A DNA stretch of 64,000 nucleotides from an uncultured bacterium. GTDB taxonomy: Bacteria; Bacillota; Clostridia; Lachnospirales; Lachnospiraceae. Position numbers and translations under genes: made by a program. Every line of letters starts with the position of its first letter. The first letter of the stretch is position 1. This document shows, one piece after another, positions 1 to 9,311 of this stretch. The notes beneath the pieces are model-generated. The model did not search any database. It worked only from the letters and a program-made list of their open reading frames with translations, and was not told the origin of the DNA. Location of the stretch: positions 59,791-123,790 of the forward strand of contig CANSLJ010000009.1 in the NCBI GenBank assembly GCA_947647735.1, in the 5' to 3' direction.

Positions 1-797
1 ACCGCATACAGATAACGTCCGATGGTTGTCTTATTTGTAATATAAGAATAGATAAGCAGTATAAGCGCGATCCAGACAAGAGCCGCTGAAATTCCTCTGA
101 AATTTGCCAGCTTGTAAAACAGCCATACGATCAGGACACTGATCAAAACAGTCTTTACGATCTCGCCTGCCAGCGGATTTACTTCATATCCTTTTGCTTT
201 TCTGGAAATTCTGTTTTTCACTGTCACTAAAATATAGAGAACAGCGATCACGATCCCGGCGATCAGACAGGTCATATTCATTGTCTCGCCGCCGAAGAAA
301 TCCGGTATGTAACATTCCGCACCGCCGCCGAAGATATTCAGGAAAGCCGCGTCCGTAACAGAAACCGCATACCCCTGCAGTACAACGTTCGACAGTCCTC
401 TGAACGCATACATGCCCGCCAGTGTCGCGATAAACGGCGGCACCTTGATATAGGCGATCCAGAATCCCTGGAACATACCTACTAATAGCCCGATCACCAG
501 CATCACGATGACTGCCAGGATCATATTAGTCCCATTCGCCATCATCACCGCACCGATACCGCCCACGAAACAGACAACGGAACCGACCGAAAGGTCGATG
601 TTACCGCCCGTTAGGATACAGAGCAGCATACCGGTCGCCAGCACGAAAACGTAAGCGTTCTGGGAGATCAGATTGTTGATATTCTGCGCAAACAGAATCT
701 TTCCCTCTGTTCCTATCTGAAAGAACACAATGACCAGGATCAGGGCGATGACCATAGTATATTTTTTCAAAACATCTGCTATTTTTATGTTTCCCAT
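1..797 (-). CDS. Sugar ABC transporter permease, MmsB/XylH type (3' end cut by window edge)
   Basis: Inner-membrane permease of a CUT2-type monosaccharide importer. About 265 residues are visible from an ATG at 797; the C-terminus lies beyond base 1. The protein begins MGNIKIADVLKKY and runs into hydrophobic segments, with the BPD_transp_2 hallmark LTGGNIDLSVGSVV followed by IGAVMMANG and GMYAFRGLSNVVLQG. A long central stretch ending near KGYEVNPLAGE is typical of the longer XylH/GguB-like permeases, not of RbsC. The gene begins 3 bases after the ATPase stop, so it is the third gene of a binding protein-ATPase-permease operon. Substrate (xylose, glucose or galactose type) cannot be fixed from sequence. 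Confidence 0.9.
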   Translation of the reverse strand, partial: MGNIKIADVLKKYTMVIALILVIVFFQIGTEGKILFAQNINNLISQNAYVFVLATGMLLCILTGGNIDLSVGSVVCFVGGIGAVMMANGTNMILAVIVMLVIGLLVGMFQGFWIAYIKVPPFIATLAGMYAFRGLSNVVLQGYAVSVTDAAFLNIFGGGAECYIPDFFGGETMNMTCLIAGIVIAVLYILVTVKNRISRKAKGYEVNPLAGEIVKTVLISVLIVWLFYKLANFRGISAALVWIALILLIYSYITNKTTIGRYLYA

Positions 798-800
798 CCT

Positions 801-2339
801 TTATGCCCCCTCTCCTGATTTTAAGATACTGCTCATGATCAGCTCCTGCGTTGCTTCCTCCGCATCCAGCTCTCCGACGATCTTCGCCGCGTTCATGATA
901 TAGATCCTGTCGCTCATGCCCAGCACCTCCGGAAGTTCGGAGGAGATCATCACTACAGACTTTCCTGCTGCCACAAGGTCATTGATGATACAGTAGATCT
1001 CATATTTTGCACCCACGTCGATACCCCTTGTGGGCTCATCCAGGATCAGCACATCCGGATCTGTAAACATCCATTTTGCGAGCAGTACCTTCTGCTGATT
1101 TCCGCCGGAAAGATTGCCGACGTTCTGTTCTACCGTAGGACATTTTGTTTTCAGCTTTCCTCTGTACTCCTCCGCCACCTGATATTCTTTATCTTTATCG
1201 ATCACCTTGTGATTGCTGATACTGTCCAGATTCGCCAGAGAGGTATTGATCTTAATGGAGTTTGTCAGTACCAGTCCGTTTCCTTTTCTGTCCTCCGTCA
1301 CGTAAGCCAGTTTATTTTTGATAGCTTCCTGCGGGGTTTTCAGATGAACTTCTTTGCCGCTCAGCATCAGCTTACCTGTAATATTCGCACCGTAAGACTG
1401 TCCGAAAATACTCATGGCAAGCTCGGTACGCCCTGCGCCCATAAGCCCGTAAATGCCGACCACTTCGCCTTTACGTACATTGAAGGAAACGTTATCCACC
1501 ACTTTCCTCTCAGGATACAGCGGATGATAAACAGTCCAGTCCTTCACTTCCATATTGATGTCACCGATCTTTACATCATGACGTTTCGGGAAACGATCTG
1601 TCAGTTCACGGCCGACCATGCCTTTTATGATTCTATCCTCTGAAATCTCTGTGGTATGCTTATCCATCGTCTCGATGGTGGAACCGTCACGGACAACCGT
1701 GATCTTATCCGATACATAAGCAACCTCATTTAACTTGTGAGATATAATGATCATTGTCATACCCTGTTTCTTGAACTCCAGCATCAGGTCAAGAAGGGCT
1801 TTGGAATCGGTCTCATTCAGGGATGAGGTAGGCTCATCCAGGATCAGCAGTTTCGCGTTTTTCGCAAGTGCTTTCGCGATCTCAACAAGCTGCTGTTTAC
1901 CGGTTCCGATCTCTTTTATCAGTACTCTGGAAGATTCGGATAACCCCACCATCTTCAGATACTTATCTGCTTCCGCATACGTCTTATCCCAGTCGATCGC
2001 CGCCTTTTTCCCCTGTTCATTGCCGAGAAACATATTCTCGCCGATGGACATATAAGGAACCAGCGCAAGCTCCTGATGGATAATAACAATTCCCTTTTGT
2101 TCAGAATCCTTGATCTTATTGAACTTACAGACCTCACCATTATAGATGATATCCCCTTCATAAGTACCATAAGGATAAATACCGCTCAAAACGTTCATAA
2201 GAGTGGACTTTCCCGCTCCGTTTTCCCCTACCAGAGCATGGATCTCACCCTCTTCCACTTTCAGGTTTACGTTGTCAAGCGCTTTTACACCAGGGAAAGT
2301 TTTGGTAATATTTTTCATTTCCAATAATACTTTTGCCAA
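801..2339 (-). CDS. Sugar ABC transporter ATP-binding protein, MmsA/XylG/GguA type
   Basis: Tandem-domain ATPase that powers the CUT2 importer. The first half carries Walker [10 protein letters not shown] near residue 40, a reduced signature GTGKQQL and Walker [12 protein letters not shown]. The second half has the degenerate Walker [10 protein letters not shown] usual for RbsA/XylG proteins, signature LSGGNQQKV and Walker [14 protein letters not shown] place the start at a TTG at 2339 (product begins [10 protein letters not shown]), because GGAGGG lies 7 bases before it; a longer TTG start at 2354 would lie inside that binding site. Length about 512 residues is normal. It sits between the binding-protein gene, after a hairpin, and the permease gene. 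Confidence 0.93.
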   Translation of the reverse strand: MAKVLLEMKNITKTFPGVKALDNVNLKVEEGEIHALVGENGAGKSTLMNVLSGIYPYGTYEGDIIYNGEVCKFNKIKDSEQKGIVIIHQELALVPYMSIGENMFLGNEQGKKAAIDWDKTYAEADKYLKMVGLSESSRVLIKEIGTGKQQLVEIAKALAKNAKLLILDEPTSSLNETDSKALLDLMLEFKKQGMTMIIISHKLNEVAYVSDKITVVRDGSTIETMDKHTTEISEDRIIKGMVGRELTDRFPKRHDVKIGDINMEVKDWTVYHPLYPERKVVDNVSFNVRKGEVVGIYGLMGAGRTELAMSIFGQSYGANITGKLMLSGKEVHLKTPQEAIKNKLAYVTEDRKGNGLVLTNSIKINTSLANLDSISNHKVIDKDKEYQVAEEYRGKLKTKCPTVEQNVGNLSGGNQQKVLLAKWMFTDPDVLILDEPTRGIDVGAKYEIYCIINDLVAAGKSVVMISSELPEVLGMSDRIYIMNAAKIVGELDAEEATQELIMSSILKSGEGA

Positions 2340-2388
2340 AATAACTCCCTCCAATCATTACGGACTACTCTCATAATTTTTAAGTAAG

Positions 2389-2418
2389 ATACAGGCGGGT
2401 AAGAAAACCCGCCTGTAT
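2389..2418 (-). terminator. Intercistronic hairpin between binding protein and ATPase genes
   Basis: A perfect 12-bp inverted repeat (arms 2389-2400 and 2407-2418, core ACAGGCGGGT) with a 6-base loop lies in the 118-bp gap. On the minus strand it is not followed by a U-run, so it looks like an mRNA-stabilising or partly terminating stem that keeps binding-protein expression above ATPase and permease expression, as is common in ABC import operons. Confidence 0.65.
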
Positions 2419-2457
2419 GTTGTTCTTTATAATGTTTCACTTCAGAGTCAGTTTATC

Positions 2458-3615
2458 TTACTGAAGCTGATCCTCTGTGTAGTAACCGGAATCGATCAGC
2501 AGCTCTTTGTAGTTGTTAGCATCTGCGAATACAGGCTCACAAAGGAAGGAAGGGATGATGCCTGTTCCGTTGTCATAAGTCTCTGTATCGTTTACTTCAA
2601 CTTCTTCGCCGTTTAAGATCTGGCCAACCATCTTAACAACCTGGGATGCCAGAGTACGTGTATCTTTGAATACGGACATGGACTGTTTGCCAGCGATCAT
2701 GTTCTTTGTATTCTCAATATCACAGTCCTGACCGGTAACGATCGGATATTCGCCGTTGTAGCTGTTTGCCAGAGCTGTCTCAACACCAAGTGCTGTAGAG
2801 TCGTTAGAGCAAAGCCATACGTCGATGTTTGTGCCGTCTGCGTAGAAGGAGCTGATGATATTATCTGCTCTGGACTGAGCTGTCTCTGTCTTCCACTGAG
2901 GTGTACCTACTTCTTCAAATGCTGTCTGGCCGGATTTTACTACCAGTTTGCCGGACTCGATGTAAGGTTTCAGAGTATCCATTGCACCGTTGTAGAAGAA
3001 AGGTGCATTGTTGTCACCCGGGTCACCTGCTGTGATCTCAAGGTTGAAAGGACCTTCTGCATTGTCAAGATCCAGAGTATCTACGATGTACTGTCCCTGT
3101 GTAACACCTACTTTGTAGTTATCGAATGTTGCATAGTAGGAAACTGCATCGGAGTTCATCAGAAGACGGTCATAAGCGATAACCGGAATATCAGCTGCTT
3201 TAGCCATATCCAGAGCTTCACCTAAGGAAGATGCTTCGATCGCCGCGATAACCAGTACGTTTGCGCCGTTGGAGATCATGTTCTCAATCTGGGAAACCTG
3301 AGTCTGAGGCTCGTTGTTTGCGTACTGAAGGTCTACTTCGTAGCCTGCTGCTTCCAGCTCGGACTGCATGTTTGCGCCGTCCTGATTCCATCTCTGCAGG
3401 TCCTTTGTCGGCATGGAAACGCCAACCTTTGTTCCGTTGGATTCTGCAGCAGGTGCTGCCTCCTCTGCGGGAGCTTCCTCCGTTGCTGCTTCTTCTGCGG
3501 GCGCTGCTTCCTCTGTTGCGGGTGCTTCTGTTTCTGCTGCAGAATTACCGCATCCAACAAGAAGAGCTGCTACCATTGCTGTGCTGAGTAAAACACTAAG
3601 TAACTTTTTGGACAT
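2458..3615 (-). CDS. Sugar-binding lipoprotein, ChvE/XylF-like
   Basis: Extracellular receptor of the CUT2 importer. The 385-residue product has a lipoprotein signal with lipobox LLVGC (Cys at about 22), then an Ala/Glu-rich linker of about 35 residues and a periplasmic-binding-protein fold beginning KVGVSMPTKDLQRWNQDG. The motifs DIPVIAYDRLLMN, NDSTALGVETAL and IVTGQDCDIENTKNMIAGKQSMSV are typical of ChvE/multiple-monosaccharide binding proteins. It is the first gene of the operon and has a 200-bp leader region to itself. The linker is longer and more repetitive than the fold needs, as usual for membrane-tethered receptors. Confidence 0.92.
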   Translation of the reverse strand: MSKKLLSVLLSTAMVAALLVGCGNSAAETEAPATEEAAPAEEAATEEAPAEEAAPAAESNGTKVGVSMPTKDLQRWNQDGANMQSELEAAGYEVDLQYANNEPQTQVSQIENMISNGANVLVIAAIEASSLGEALDMAKAADIPVIAYDRLLMNSDAVSYYATFDNYKVGVTQGQYIVDTLDLDNAEGPFNLEITAGDPGDNNAPFFYNGAMDTLKPYIESGKLVVKSGQTAFEEVGTPQWKTETAQSRADNIISSFYADGTNIDVWLCSNDSTALGVETALANSYNGEYPIVTGQDCDIENTKNMIAGKQSMSVFKDTRTLASQVVKMVGQILNGEEVEVNDTETYDNGTGIIPSFLCEPVFADANNYKELLIDSGYYTEDQLQ

Positions 3616-3683
3616 TTTTAATATCCTCCCTTTCTTTTTTCTGTGAAGCCATCTCAGGTTTTGAAATGCCTTCTACGTTTTTT

Positions 3684-3692
3684 ACTTTAGCA
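3684..3692 (-). promoter_or_regulatory. Possible extended -10 promoter for the binding-protein gene
   Basis: On the minus strand TGCTAAAGT forms a TGn-extended -10 about 70 bases before the start codon, with no clear -35. A separate perfect TTGACA hexamer lies about 65 bases further upstream, but no good -10 is found 16-18 bases after it. The call is weak. Confidence 0.3.
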
Positions 3693-3823
3693 CAGCTTCG
3701 CTAGCATTAACTTGTCAGTTTCTTCACTTTTTTATGTTCTTTTTTTGTCAATATGCACAAATCTGGATTTTTTTGTCACCAAAAATGTGCTAATCGCAAA
3801 AAAATGCTACTCCTTCTCCCCTC

Positions 3824-4846
3824 CTAATACTGTCCGTTAAAGATCTGAGCGATGGGTGAATCATCCGACAGGATCACTGTCTTGTTATCTCCCTTCACAC
3901 TCTCTTTTAAAGCATCCAGTGCCCGGACAAAGGAATAAAAGTCTGTTTTCTCCGGATCGGAATAGGCATCTGAAAGAATCTTCATATATTCCGCTTCCCC
4001 TTCCGCTATCGTGGCTTCCGCCTTCGCCTCGGCGTCGGAGATCATGATGGACACTTCCTTGTCCGTGGTATTTTCGATCATCTTTGCTTCAGATTTTCCC
4101 TCCGCCGTATACTGCGCCGCGATATTTTCCCGCTCCGAGATCATGCGGGCATATACTGCCTGCTTGTTGTCATCCGGCAGATCCAGTTTTTTCACTTCCA
4201 CCGCCAGGATCTCAATACCATACTGCTCCTCCACATGATCCATCTGTTCCATGATCTTTTCTGTCAGAGAGGTGATCTCCACCACTTCCTCCACCTTTGT
4301 GGAAAGTTCCAGGTCATTATTCTTCACCTCGGTGTCCGTCTCCTCCACCGTGATAGTCATCTTTCCGTCCCTGCTGCGGATCACTTCATCCTGCTTCATA
4401 TTGGATATCGTATTCTTTGTGGCATTATAGACGATGGCATCGATACGCCCCTCCGCATTGCTTACCGAACCGCTCAGCGTCTGAGCAAACTTCAGCGGAT
4501 CTGTGATATGCCAGAGCACATAACTGTCCACGATCATTGTCTTTTTATCGGAAGTGATCACATCCGACGCCGGCAGGTCATAGATCAGCAGTTCCTTCGG
4601 GATCGTGTCAACAGATTCCACAAACGGGATCTTAAAGCTTAAACCCGCCTGCGTCTGTACCCGCTCTACCCGTCCGAACTGCCGGATCAGTTTAAACTGA
4701 TTCTCCTTTGTGATCACCATGGAACTGAGCAGCAGAAAGATCGCTGCAATGATGAGGATCACCACCGGAACCATACCGAATTTATGATTTTTCTCCGCCG
4801 GCTCCGCTTTTCTCGTCCCGTCAGAATTAAAACGCTCGTATTCCAT
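3824..4846 (-). CDS. hflC: HflC-like SPFH/prohibitin membrane protein
   Basis: Membrane-anchored SPFH (band 7) protein of 340 residues. In enterobacteria HflC with HflK forms a large cage around the FtsH protease and modulates membrane-protein turnover. A short cytoplasmic N-terminus is followed by one hydrophobic segment (about residues 26-46, VVILIIAAIFLLLSSMVI) and the band 7 domain starting ENQFKLIRQFGRVERV, with AGLSFKIPFVESVDTIPKE. The long Ala/Glu-rich region around AEAKAEATIAEGEAEYM is the usual C-terminal coiled coil. It starts 2 bases after the hflK stop, so the two are co-translated. No ftsH is nearby. The last residues do not show a second membrane segment. Confidence 0.88.
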   Translation of the reverse strand: MEYERFNSDGTRKAEPAEKNHKFGMVPVVILIIAAIFLLLSSMVITKENQFKLIRQFGRVERVQTQAGLSFKIPFVESVDTIPKELLIYDLPASDVITSDKKTMIVDSYVLWHITDPLKFAQTLSGSVSNAEGRIDAIVYNATKNTISNMKQDEVIRSRDGKMTITVEETDTEVKNNDLELSTKVEEVVEITSLTEKIMEQMDHVEEQYGIEILAVEVKKLDLPDDNKQAVYARMISERENIAAQYTAEGKSEAKMIENTTDKEVSIMISDAEAKAEATIAEGEAEYMKILSDAYSDPEKTDFYSFVRALDALKESVKGDNKTVILSDDSPIAQIFNGQY

Positions 4847-4848
4847 CT

Positions 4849-5907
4849 TTATTCCTCCTCCCCTGCCTCTGTATCTTCCGTCTGTGCATCCGCCTGAGTC
4901 TCTCCTGCAGCCATGTTTCCGGAGCCGGATATACTGCCGCTTCCCGTGACAAAGCTGTCAAGCGGGAGCATAGTACTCATATTGCCGTCACTCCCCTGAA
5001 TGACCAGTTTGATATCCGGCAGAACATCCTCCATTGCCTCATAAAACATACGCTTTTTCGTGATGTCAGGGAACTTGACATATTCCTGATACATGGAATT
5101 AAAACGGGCAGCCTGACCATTTGCCTCATTGATCCTTTCCTGTTTTGCCGCTTCTGCATCCTGCAGGATACGGTCGGATTCTGCCTCGGCGTTGGGAATC
5201 TGTTCATTGCGGTATTTATTGGCATTATTTAAAGCGGTCTCCTTGCCCTGTTTCGCCGTTTCCACCTCCTTAAAGGCGTTCTCCACCTCCGCGGTAGGCG
5301 GCGTGGCATCCTGTATTGTGATGTTGACAAGAGCAATGCCGATATCATAGTCTTCGAGCTTGTCCAGGATCATCTGTTTGATATTGGACTGAATCTCATT
5401 TTTCCCGGTGGTCAGCACGCTGTCCACACTGTAGGAACCGATGGTCGTCCGGATACAGTTCTGGGCAATATTCTTTAACACCAGCTCCGGATCCTGGGAG
5501 GCATAGAGCGCTTTCACCGGATCAGTAACCCTGTATTCTGCATAGAAATCCACATAGATAAAGTTATAATCCGAGGTGATCATCAGCGCATCATCGTCGT
5601 CAATGCCATCCGCCTCATCCCGGTAGCCGATGGAAAGCCCCTGGATCGTGGTGTTCACTTTTGTCACAGTCTGGATCAGGGGGATCTTAAAATGAAGCCC
5701 CGGCGTTGTCACCGCTCTGGGCGATCCGAAAGTGCAGACCACAGCCTGCTCTTCCTCCTGAATAGAATAGAAAGAACCGCTGGCAAGAAGTAAAAGAATG
5801 ATCATGACCAGCACGGCTTTCACCATGCCGAATCCCTTTTTCATACTTTCCCTCATGCTCAGTGGTCCGTTCATCTGCCTGTTTGTCTGTCTGTTTCCTC
5901 TTAACAT
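4849..5907 (-). CDS. hflK: HflK-like SPFH/prohibitin membrane protein
   Basis: Partner of HflC. The 352-residue product has one membrane segment (about 29-46, VKAVLVMIILLLLASGS), then the band 7 domain EEEQAVVCTFGSPRAVTTPGLHFKIPLIQTV and a coiled coil around ENAFKEVETAKQGKETALNNANKYRN. The C-terminus is a low-complexity Gly/Ser then acidic tail (SGSISGSGNMAAGE onward). It is shorter than enterobacterial HflK and lacks its Gly-rich N-terminal region. The ATG at 5907 has GGAGGA 5 bases upstream and overlaps the stop of the preceding AAA/nuclease gene by 7 bases, so the three genes probably form one operon. Confidence 0.87.
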   Translation of the reverse strand: MLRGNRQTNRQMNGPLSMRESMKKGFGMVKAVLVMIILLLLASGSFYSIQEEEQAVVCTFGSPRAVTTPGLHFKIPLIQTVTKVNTTIQGLSIGYRDEADGIDDDDALMITSDYNFIYVDFYAEYRVTDPVKALYASQDPELVLKNIAQNCIRTTIGSYSVDSVLTTGKNEIQSNIKQMILDKLEDYDIGIALVNITIQDATPPTAEVENAFKEVETAKQGKETALNNANKYRNEQIPNAEAESDRILQDAEAAKQERINEANGQAARFNSMYQEYVKFPDITKKRMFYEAMEDVLPDIKLVIQGSDGNMSTMLPLDSFVTGSGSISGSGNMAAGETQADAQTEDTEAGEEE

Positions 5908-7646
5908 GGCTTTCCTCCTCTGCCGATCAACACTTTTTTCCCGCAGAAAGCAAACCCGTATTTTCGTATATGCTCTTCCGGGATTCCCTTTGCAGCAAGA
6001 TTTGATTCATAATTTTTCTGTTCTATCTGAGCCAGCGCAGCCTGAACCGTATCAGACAATTCTTTTTCATCATCCTCCTGTACTTTAAATTCCATAATAA
6101 TACCATTCATCACTGCTGCATTATGCTCCCCGCCTCTCGGCTCCAGCATGATATCATACCTTCCAAAACCGCTCTCCCGGTTGGATGTGATCACATACCG
6201 GTCCGAAAGTTCCACCATCAGTCCCAGCACAAAACCATGGTAAAAGCATTCCGGTCTTTTTTCGGAAGGCCGCTTCCCCGTATCAAACGAACTGAACATT
6301 TCTGTCGTAAACCTGTTCATATAAACGTTCATCGCCTTCAGGTCGTCTATCAGCAGCGCCCGGATAAAATCATTATAGTCATCACTTCCGGAAAACCAGT
6401 TGTCTATCATGTCCTCAAACATAATGTGGACTTCCCGGTTCGTCAGGGACAGCTCATACTGTGCGCGTCCTGTCCTTTCCACAAATGTTCTCCGCACAAC
6501 CTTCAGATAACCGCTGGCAAGCAGGAGGCTCCAGACGGCATTCCTTTTAGCATAGCCCGCCCGCGAGGCGTGTGAGTTATGGCTGGAAATCAGCTGATTA
6601 TATATGATCTGTTCGTCAATTTCCGTACAGAGCGTTCCGCCGTTTAACAGATCTTCGAATGTCTTTTTAATATCCGGTTTCCCTTCTCTGATCAGCTTTT
6701 CCACAAGAGAGTTGCTGCTGGAGTTTGCCCAATAGGCGCCTACTCTTCTTTCTTCCAGAAAATTAATAATTGACCACGGATTATAAATATCTTTCCTCTC
6801 CCCAAAAGAAAAGCCGTCATACCAGTCTTTCACCTGCTGTTTCAGCCCGGACAGACCATATTCCTCCAGTGCCTCAAACACTTCTTTTTCTGTAAATCCA
6901 AAACAATCTTCATATCTTTCGGAAGTTGTCGTTATTACTTTCAAATTATTTAAATCGGAAAAGATGGATTCTTTGCTTACCCGCGTGATCCCTGTCATAA
7001 CAGCACGTTCCAGATAAGGGTTTGTTTTAAAAGCGGAATTAAACAAACTCCTTGTGAAAGTCACCAGTTCCTCCCAGTACCCGTTCACGTACGCTTCCTG
7101 CATGGGCGTATCATACTCGTCCAAAAGAATGATCACTTTTTTTCCATAATATCTGGAAAGAAAATCTGACATTCTGTGAAGAGCCCATGCCGCTGTCACA
7201 TCATCCATATTACAGGTTACACTGCGGAAATATTCTTTCTCATTTTCTGTCAGTAGTCCGCTGTCCATTAAAAATATATTTTTATTATAAATATCTTCTA
7301 TGATCCGGTTAATGGACTGCTTTGTCCCCGCATAGTTCGATTCTTTCACATTGGCAAAAGACAGGCTTATGACCGGATAAGTCCCCTGAAGCTTCCGATA
7401 TTTTTCATCCTCCCAAACGGAAAGCCCTTCAAAAAGATCGCTCCTTCCTGCGTATCTGACAGAAAAAAACTGCTCCAGCATGCTCATATTTAACGTCTTG
7501 CCAAATCGTCTGGGACGCGTGATCAAAGTCACATCGTCATCCGACTCCCACCATTCCTTTATGAAGTTCGTTTTATCAACGTAAAAATTATTATTTATCC
7601 TGATCTTTTCAAAGTCCTGTCTCCCGATGCCTATCACTCTTGCCAT
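5901..7646 (-). CDS. AAA-ATPase_like / PD-(D/E)XK nuclease domain protein (DUF1703 type)
   Basis: Two-domain protein of 581 residues in a family very common in gut Bacteroidota and Clostridia and usually annotated 'AAA family ATPase'. The N-terminal domain (about 5-230) opens DFEKIRINNNFYVDKT and carries the P-loop-like TRPRRFGKT at 43-51 and Walker B VIILLDEYDTPM at 171-182. The C-terminal domain has the PD-(D/E)XK pattern D498 and E519-x-K521 (IIMEFKV), followed by the helix with QIEQKNY. Function is unproven; a mobile-element or defence role is often suspected. It has its own good promoter and overlaps hflK, an unusual operon partner. Confidence 0.85.
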   Translation of the reverse strand: MARVIGIGRQDFEKIRINNNFYVDKTNFIKEWWESDDDVTLITRPRRFGKTLNMSMLEQFFSVRYAGRSDLFEGLSVWEDEKYRKLQGTYPVISLSFANVKESNYAGTKQSINRIIEDIYNKNIFLMDSGLLTENEKEYFRSVTCNMDDVTAAWALHRMSDFLSRYYGKKVIILLDEYDTPMQEAYVNGYWEELVTFTRSLFNSAFKTNPYLERAVMTGITRVSKESIFSDLNNLKVITTTSERYEDCFGFTEKEVFEALEEYGLSGLKQQVKDWYDGFSFGERKDIYNPWSIINFLEERRVGAYWANSSSNSLVEKLIREGKPDIKKTFEDLLNGGTLCTEIDEQIIYNQLISSHNSHASRAGYAKRNAVWSLLLASGYLKVVRRTFVERTGRAQYELSLTNREVHIMFEDMIDNWFSGSDDYNDFIRALLIDDLKAMNVYMNRFTTEMFSSFDTGKRPSEKRPECFYHGFVLGLMVELSDRYVITSNRESGFGRYDIMLEPRGGEHNAAVMNGIIMEFKVQEDDEKELSDTVQAALAQIEQKNYESNLAAKGIPEEHIRKYGFAFCGKKVLIGRGGKPC

Positions 7647-7710
7647 ACTTTATTTCCACCTCCTCCATAACGATCCTGAATTAAAACTGTTCTCACTCTT
7701 TTTGAAGTAT

Positions 7711-7739
7711 AGTATATTCGTTTTTCCATCTAAAAGCAA
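7711..7739 (-). promoter_or_regulatory. Sigma-A-like promoter for the AAA/nuclease-hflK-hflC operon
   Basis: On the minus strand -35 TTGCTT (7734-7739) and -10 TATACT (7711-7716) are 17 bp apart, about 65 bases before the start at 7646. No promoter of comparable quality is seen between the three genes. Confidence 0.65.
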
Positions 7740-7802
7740 TAAGATCGTCCTGCCGGACTATGAAAATGTTTCTATTTTTATATAGCATTTTCACAGGAAT
7801 AT

Positions 7803-7844
7803 AAATGCCGGAACCTCTTGCATTTACAAAAGATTCCGGCATTT
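7803..7844 (-). terminator. Rho-independent terminator after the GH32 gene
   Basis: Perfect 11-bp inverted repeat, arms AAATGCCGGAA (7803-7813) and TTCCGGCATTT (7834-7844), with a 20-base loop. It lies about 40 bases beyond the stop of the GH32 gene on the minus strand and closes the importer/hydrolase operon. A short T-rich stretch flanks it on both sides, so it may act in both directions. Confidence 0.7.
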
Positions 7845-7882
7845 TATTTCATTCACGAAGAAAACAGATTCTCACAGATTTT

Positions 7883-9277
7883 TCAGGAAACTGCCAAATT
7901 GGTAGAAACAGTGCAGTTCTCCACCCGGATGGTCCCTTCCGTAACAAAGATTCCGAGTCCGTCTCCTGGTTTCGTGTAAAGCCTTGCATTGAGAGCCACG
8001 CCATCCACATAAATTGTCGCTATTGTATCATCCACTATCATCTGAATATGATATTTCTTTTCTGCCGTTAACTTTATGGGGCGCTCTGCACCCTGGCTTA
8101 AATAGCTGAACCACGGCCAATTTGGATTTTTCTCACAAAGATAACGGTTTTCATTGCAATGAAAAATAAACTGATAAGACTCTTCCGTTTCCGCGTTATC
8201 ATAACAGCGTACTCCAAAGGATCTGGTCCCCTCCGCAAAAGTAATATCTGCCTCAAAGCTGTACAGACTTCCACACTTTTCCTGGATGATCCTTTCACTT
8301 CTCTTCTCTCTGCTTTCTATTATAAAATCATCAATCCGCTTCCGGTCTTTAAAAGCATTCCATACTGTGTCCGGAATCTTTACTCCCAGCGTCCCATCGG
8401 GCCGCTGATATACTTCATGCGGTACAAATGTTCCTGCCCATTCATAATTTTTCTTATCGTCACAGTCTTCCTTTGTAGCAACCCAGCCAAATAATATCCT
8501 GTGCCCGTTTAACTCAAATGTCCTTCCGGCATAATATGCCCTTCCATCAAAAGCATCATCCTCCGGCGCGATCCATGGACCATTGATGCTTTTACTCATC
8601 CTGTAGATCATTTTACTTCGATCACTGTATTCCGTCACAACATGGTACCACCAATCCCCAATCTTAAACAGATCAACCATCTCGTGCATCACAAAAAGAT
8701 CGGGCGCCCAGAAATCTCCCTCAAATTTCCATTCTTTCAGATCTTTTGAGGTAAATTTCACAGTTCTGCCTGTCTGCTGTGTTTTTGGCCCCTTTTTTCT
8801 GGCTCCAAGAATCAGCAGGTACTGATCATTTTCCTCATCCCGCAAAACAAAGGGATCCCGCCAGTCATCAGGATCATATCCCTCCTGCGGCGTAAATGTC
8901 AGCTTATCCTGTGTTTTTGTCCAGTGGATCAGGTCATCACTGACTGCATGCATCAATACCTGAGAGGCTTTTCCAAGGTTGGGATATTCTCTGTTATAGC
9001 CTGTATAAAATGCATGATATCTGCCTTCTCCTTCAAAAATACTCCCTGCAAAAATAAATTGATCCTGCTCCTCGTCCGTTCCTCTTGGAATCGCAGTCCC
9101 CAGATCCTTATATTTTACAAAATCAGAAGTAACCGCCAGATCCCACCCAAACGGTTCTCCGAACGGCTCCGGGTTCCGATTGTCTCTCTGATGAAAAAGA
9201 TAAAATTCTTCTCCTTTTCCATAAGGCATACAGTCTCCAAACCATGTACCCGGAAATTGATAATATAATTGATGCAT
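7883..9277 (-). CDS. Glycoside hydrolase family 32, beta-fructosidase-like
   Basis: Probable fructoside hydrolase (sucrose, fructo-oligosaccharide or fructan fragments) of 464 residues. The five-bladed catalytic domain shows the three GH32 acidic sites: nucleophile D15 in WFGDCMPYG (family motif WMNDPNG), D141 in WRDPFVL (RDP motif), and probable acid/base E199 in HEMVDLFKIG (family WECPDLF). The first motif is clearly divergent, so substrate is uncertain. A C-terminal beta-sandwich (about 330-464) follows, beginning near REKRSERIIQEK. No signal peptide is present, so it works in the cytoplasm on imported sugar. It is the last gene of the ABC operon. Confidence 0.85.
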   Translation of the reverse strand: MHQLYYQFPGTWFGDCMPYGKGEEFYLFHQRDNRNPEPFGEPFGWDLAVTSDFVKYKDLGTAIPRGTDEEQDQFIFAGSIFEGEGRYHAFYTGYNREYPNLGKASQVLMHAVSDDLIHWTKTQDKLTFTPQEGYDPDDWRDPFVLRDEENDQYLLILGARKKGPKTQQTGRTVKFTSKDLKEWKFEGDFWAPDLFVMHEMVDLFKIGDWWYHVVTEYSDRSKMIYRMSKSINGPWIAPEDDAFDGRAYYAGRTFELNGHRILFGWVATKEDCDDKKNYEWAGTFVPHEVYQRPDGTLGVKIPDTVWNAFKDRKRIDDFIIESREKRSERIIQEKCGSLYSFEADITFAEGTRSFGVRCYDNAETEESYQFIFHCNENRYLCEKNPNWPWFSYLSQGAERPIKLTAEKKYHIQMIVDDTIATIYVDGVALNARLYTKPGDGLGIFVTEGTIRVENCTVSTNLAVS

Positions 9278-9311
9278 TCTTATATTCCCTCCTTAAACAA
9301 GTTGATAATAA

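Noticed and set aside
3333-3646. Long Ala/Ser- and Gln-rich reading frames on both strands over the start of the sugar-binding lipoprotein
   Set aside because: They come from the Glu/Ala repeats of the lipoprotein linker read in other frames and have no binding site or domain.
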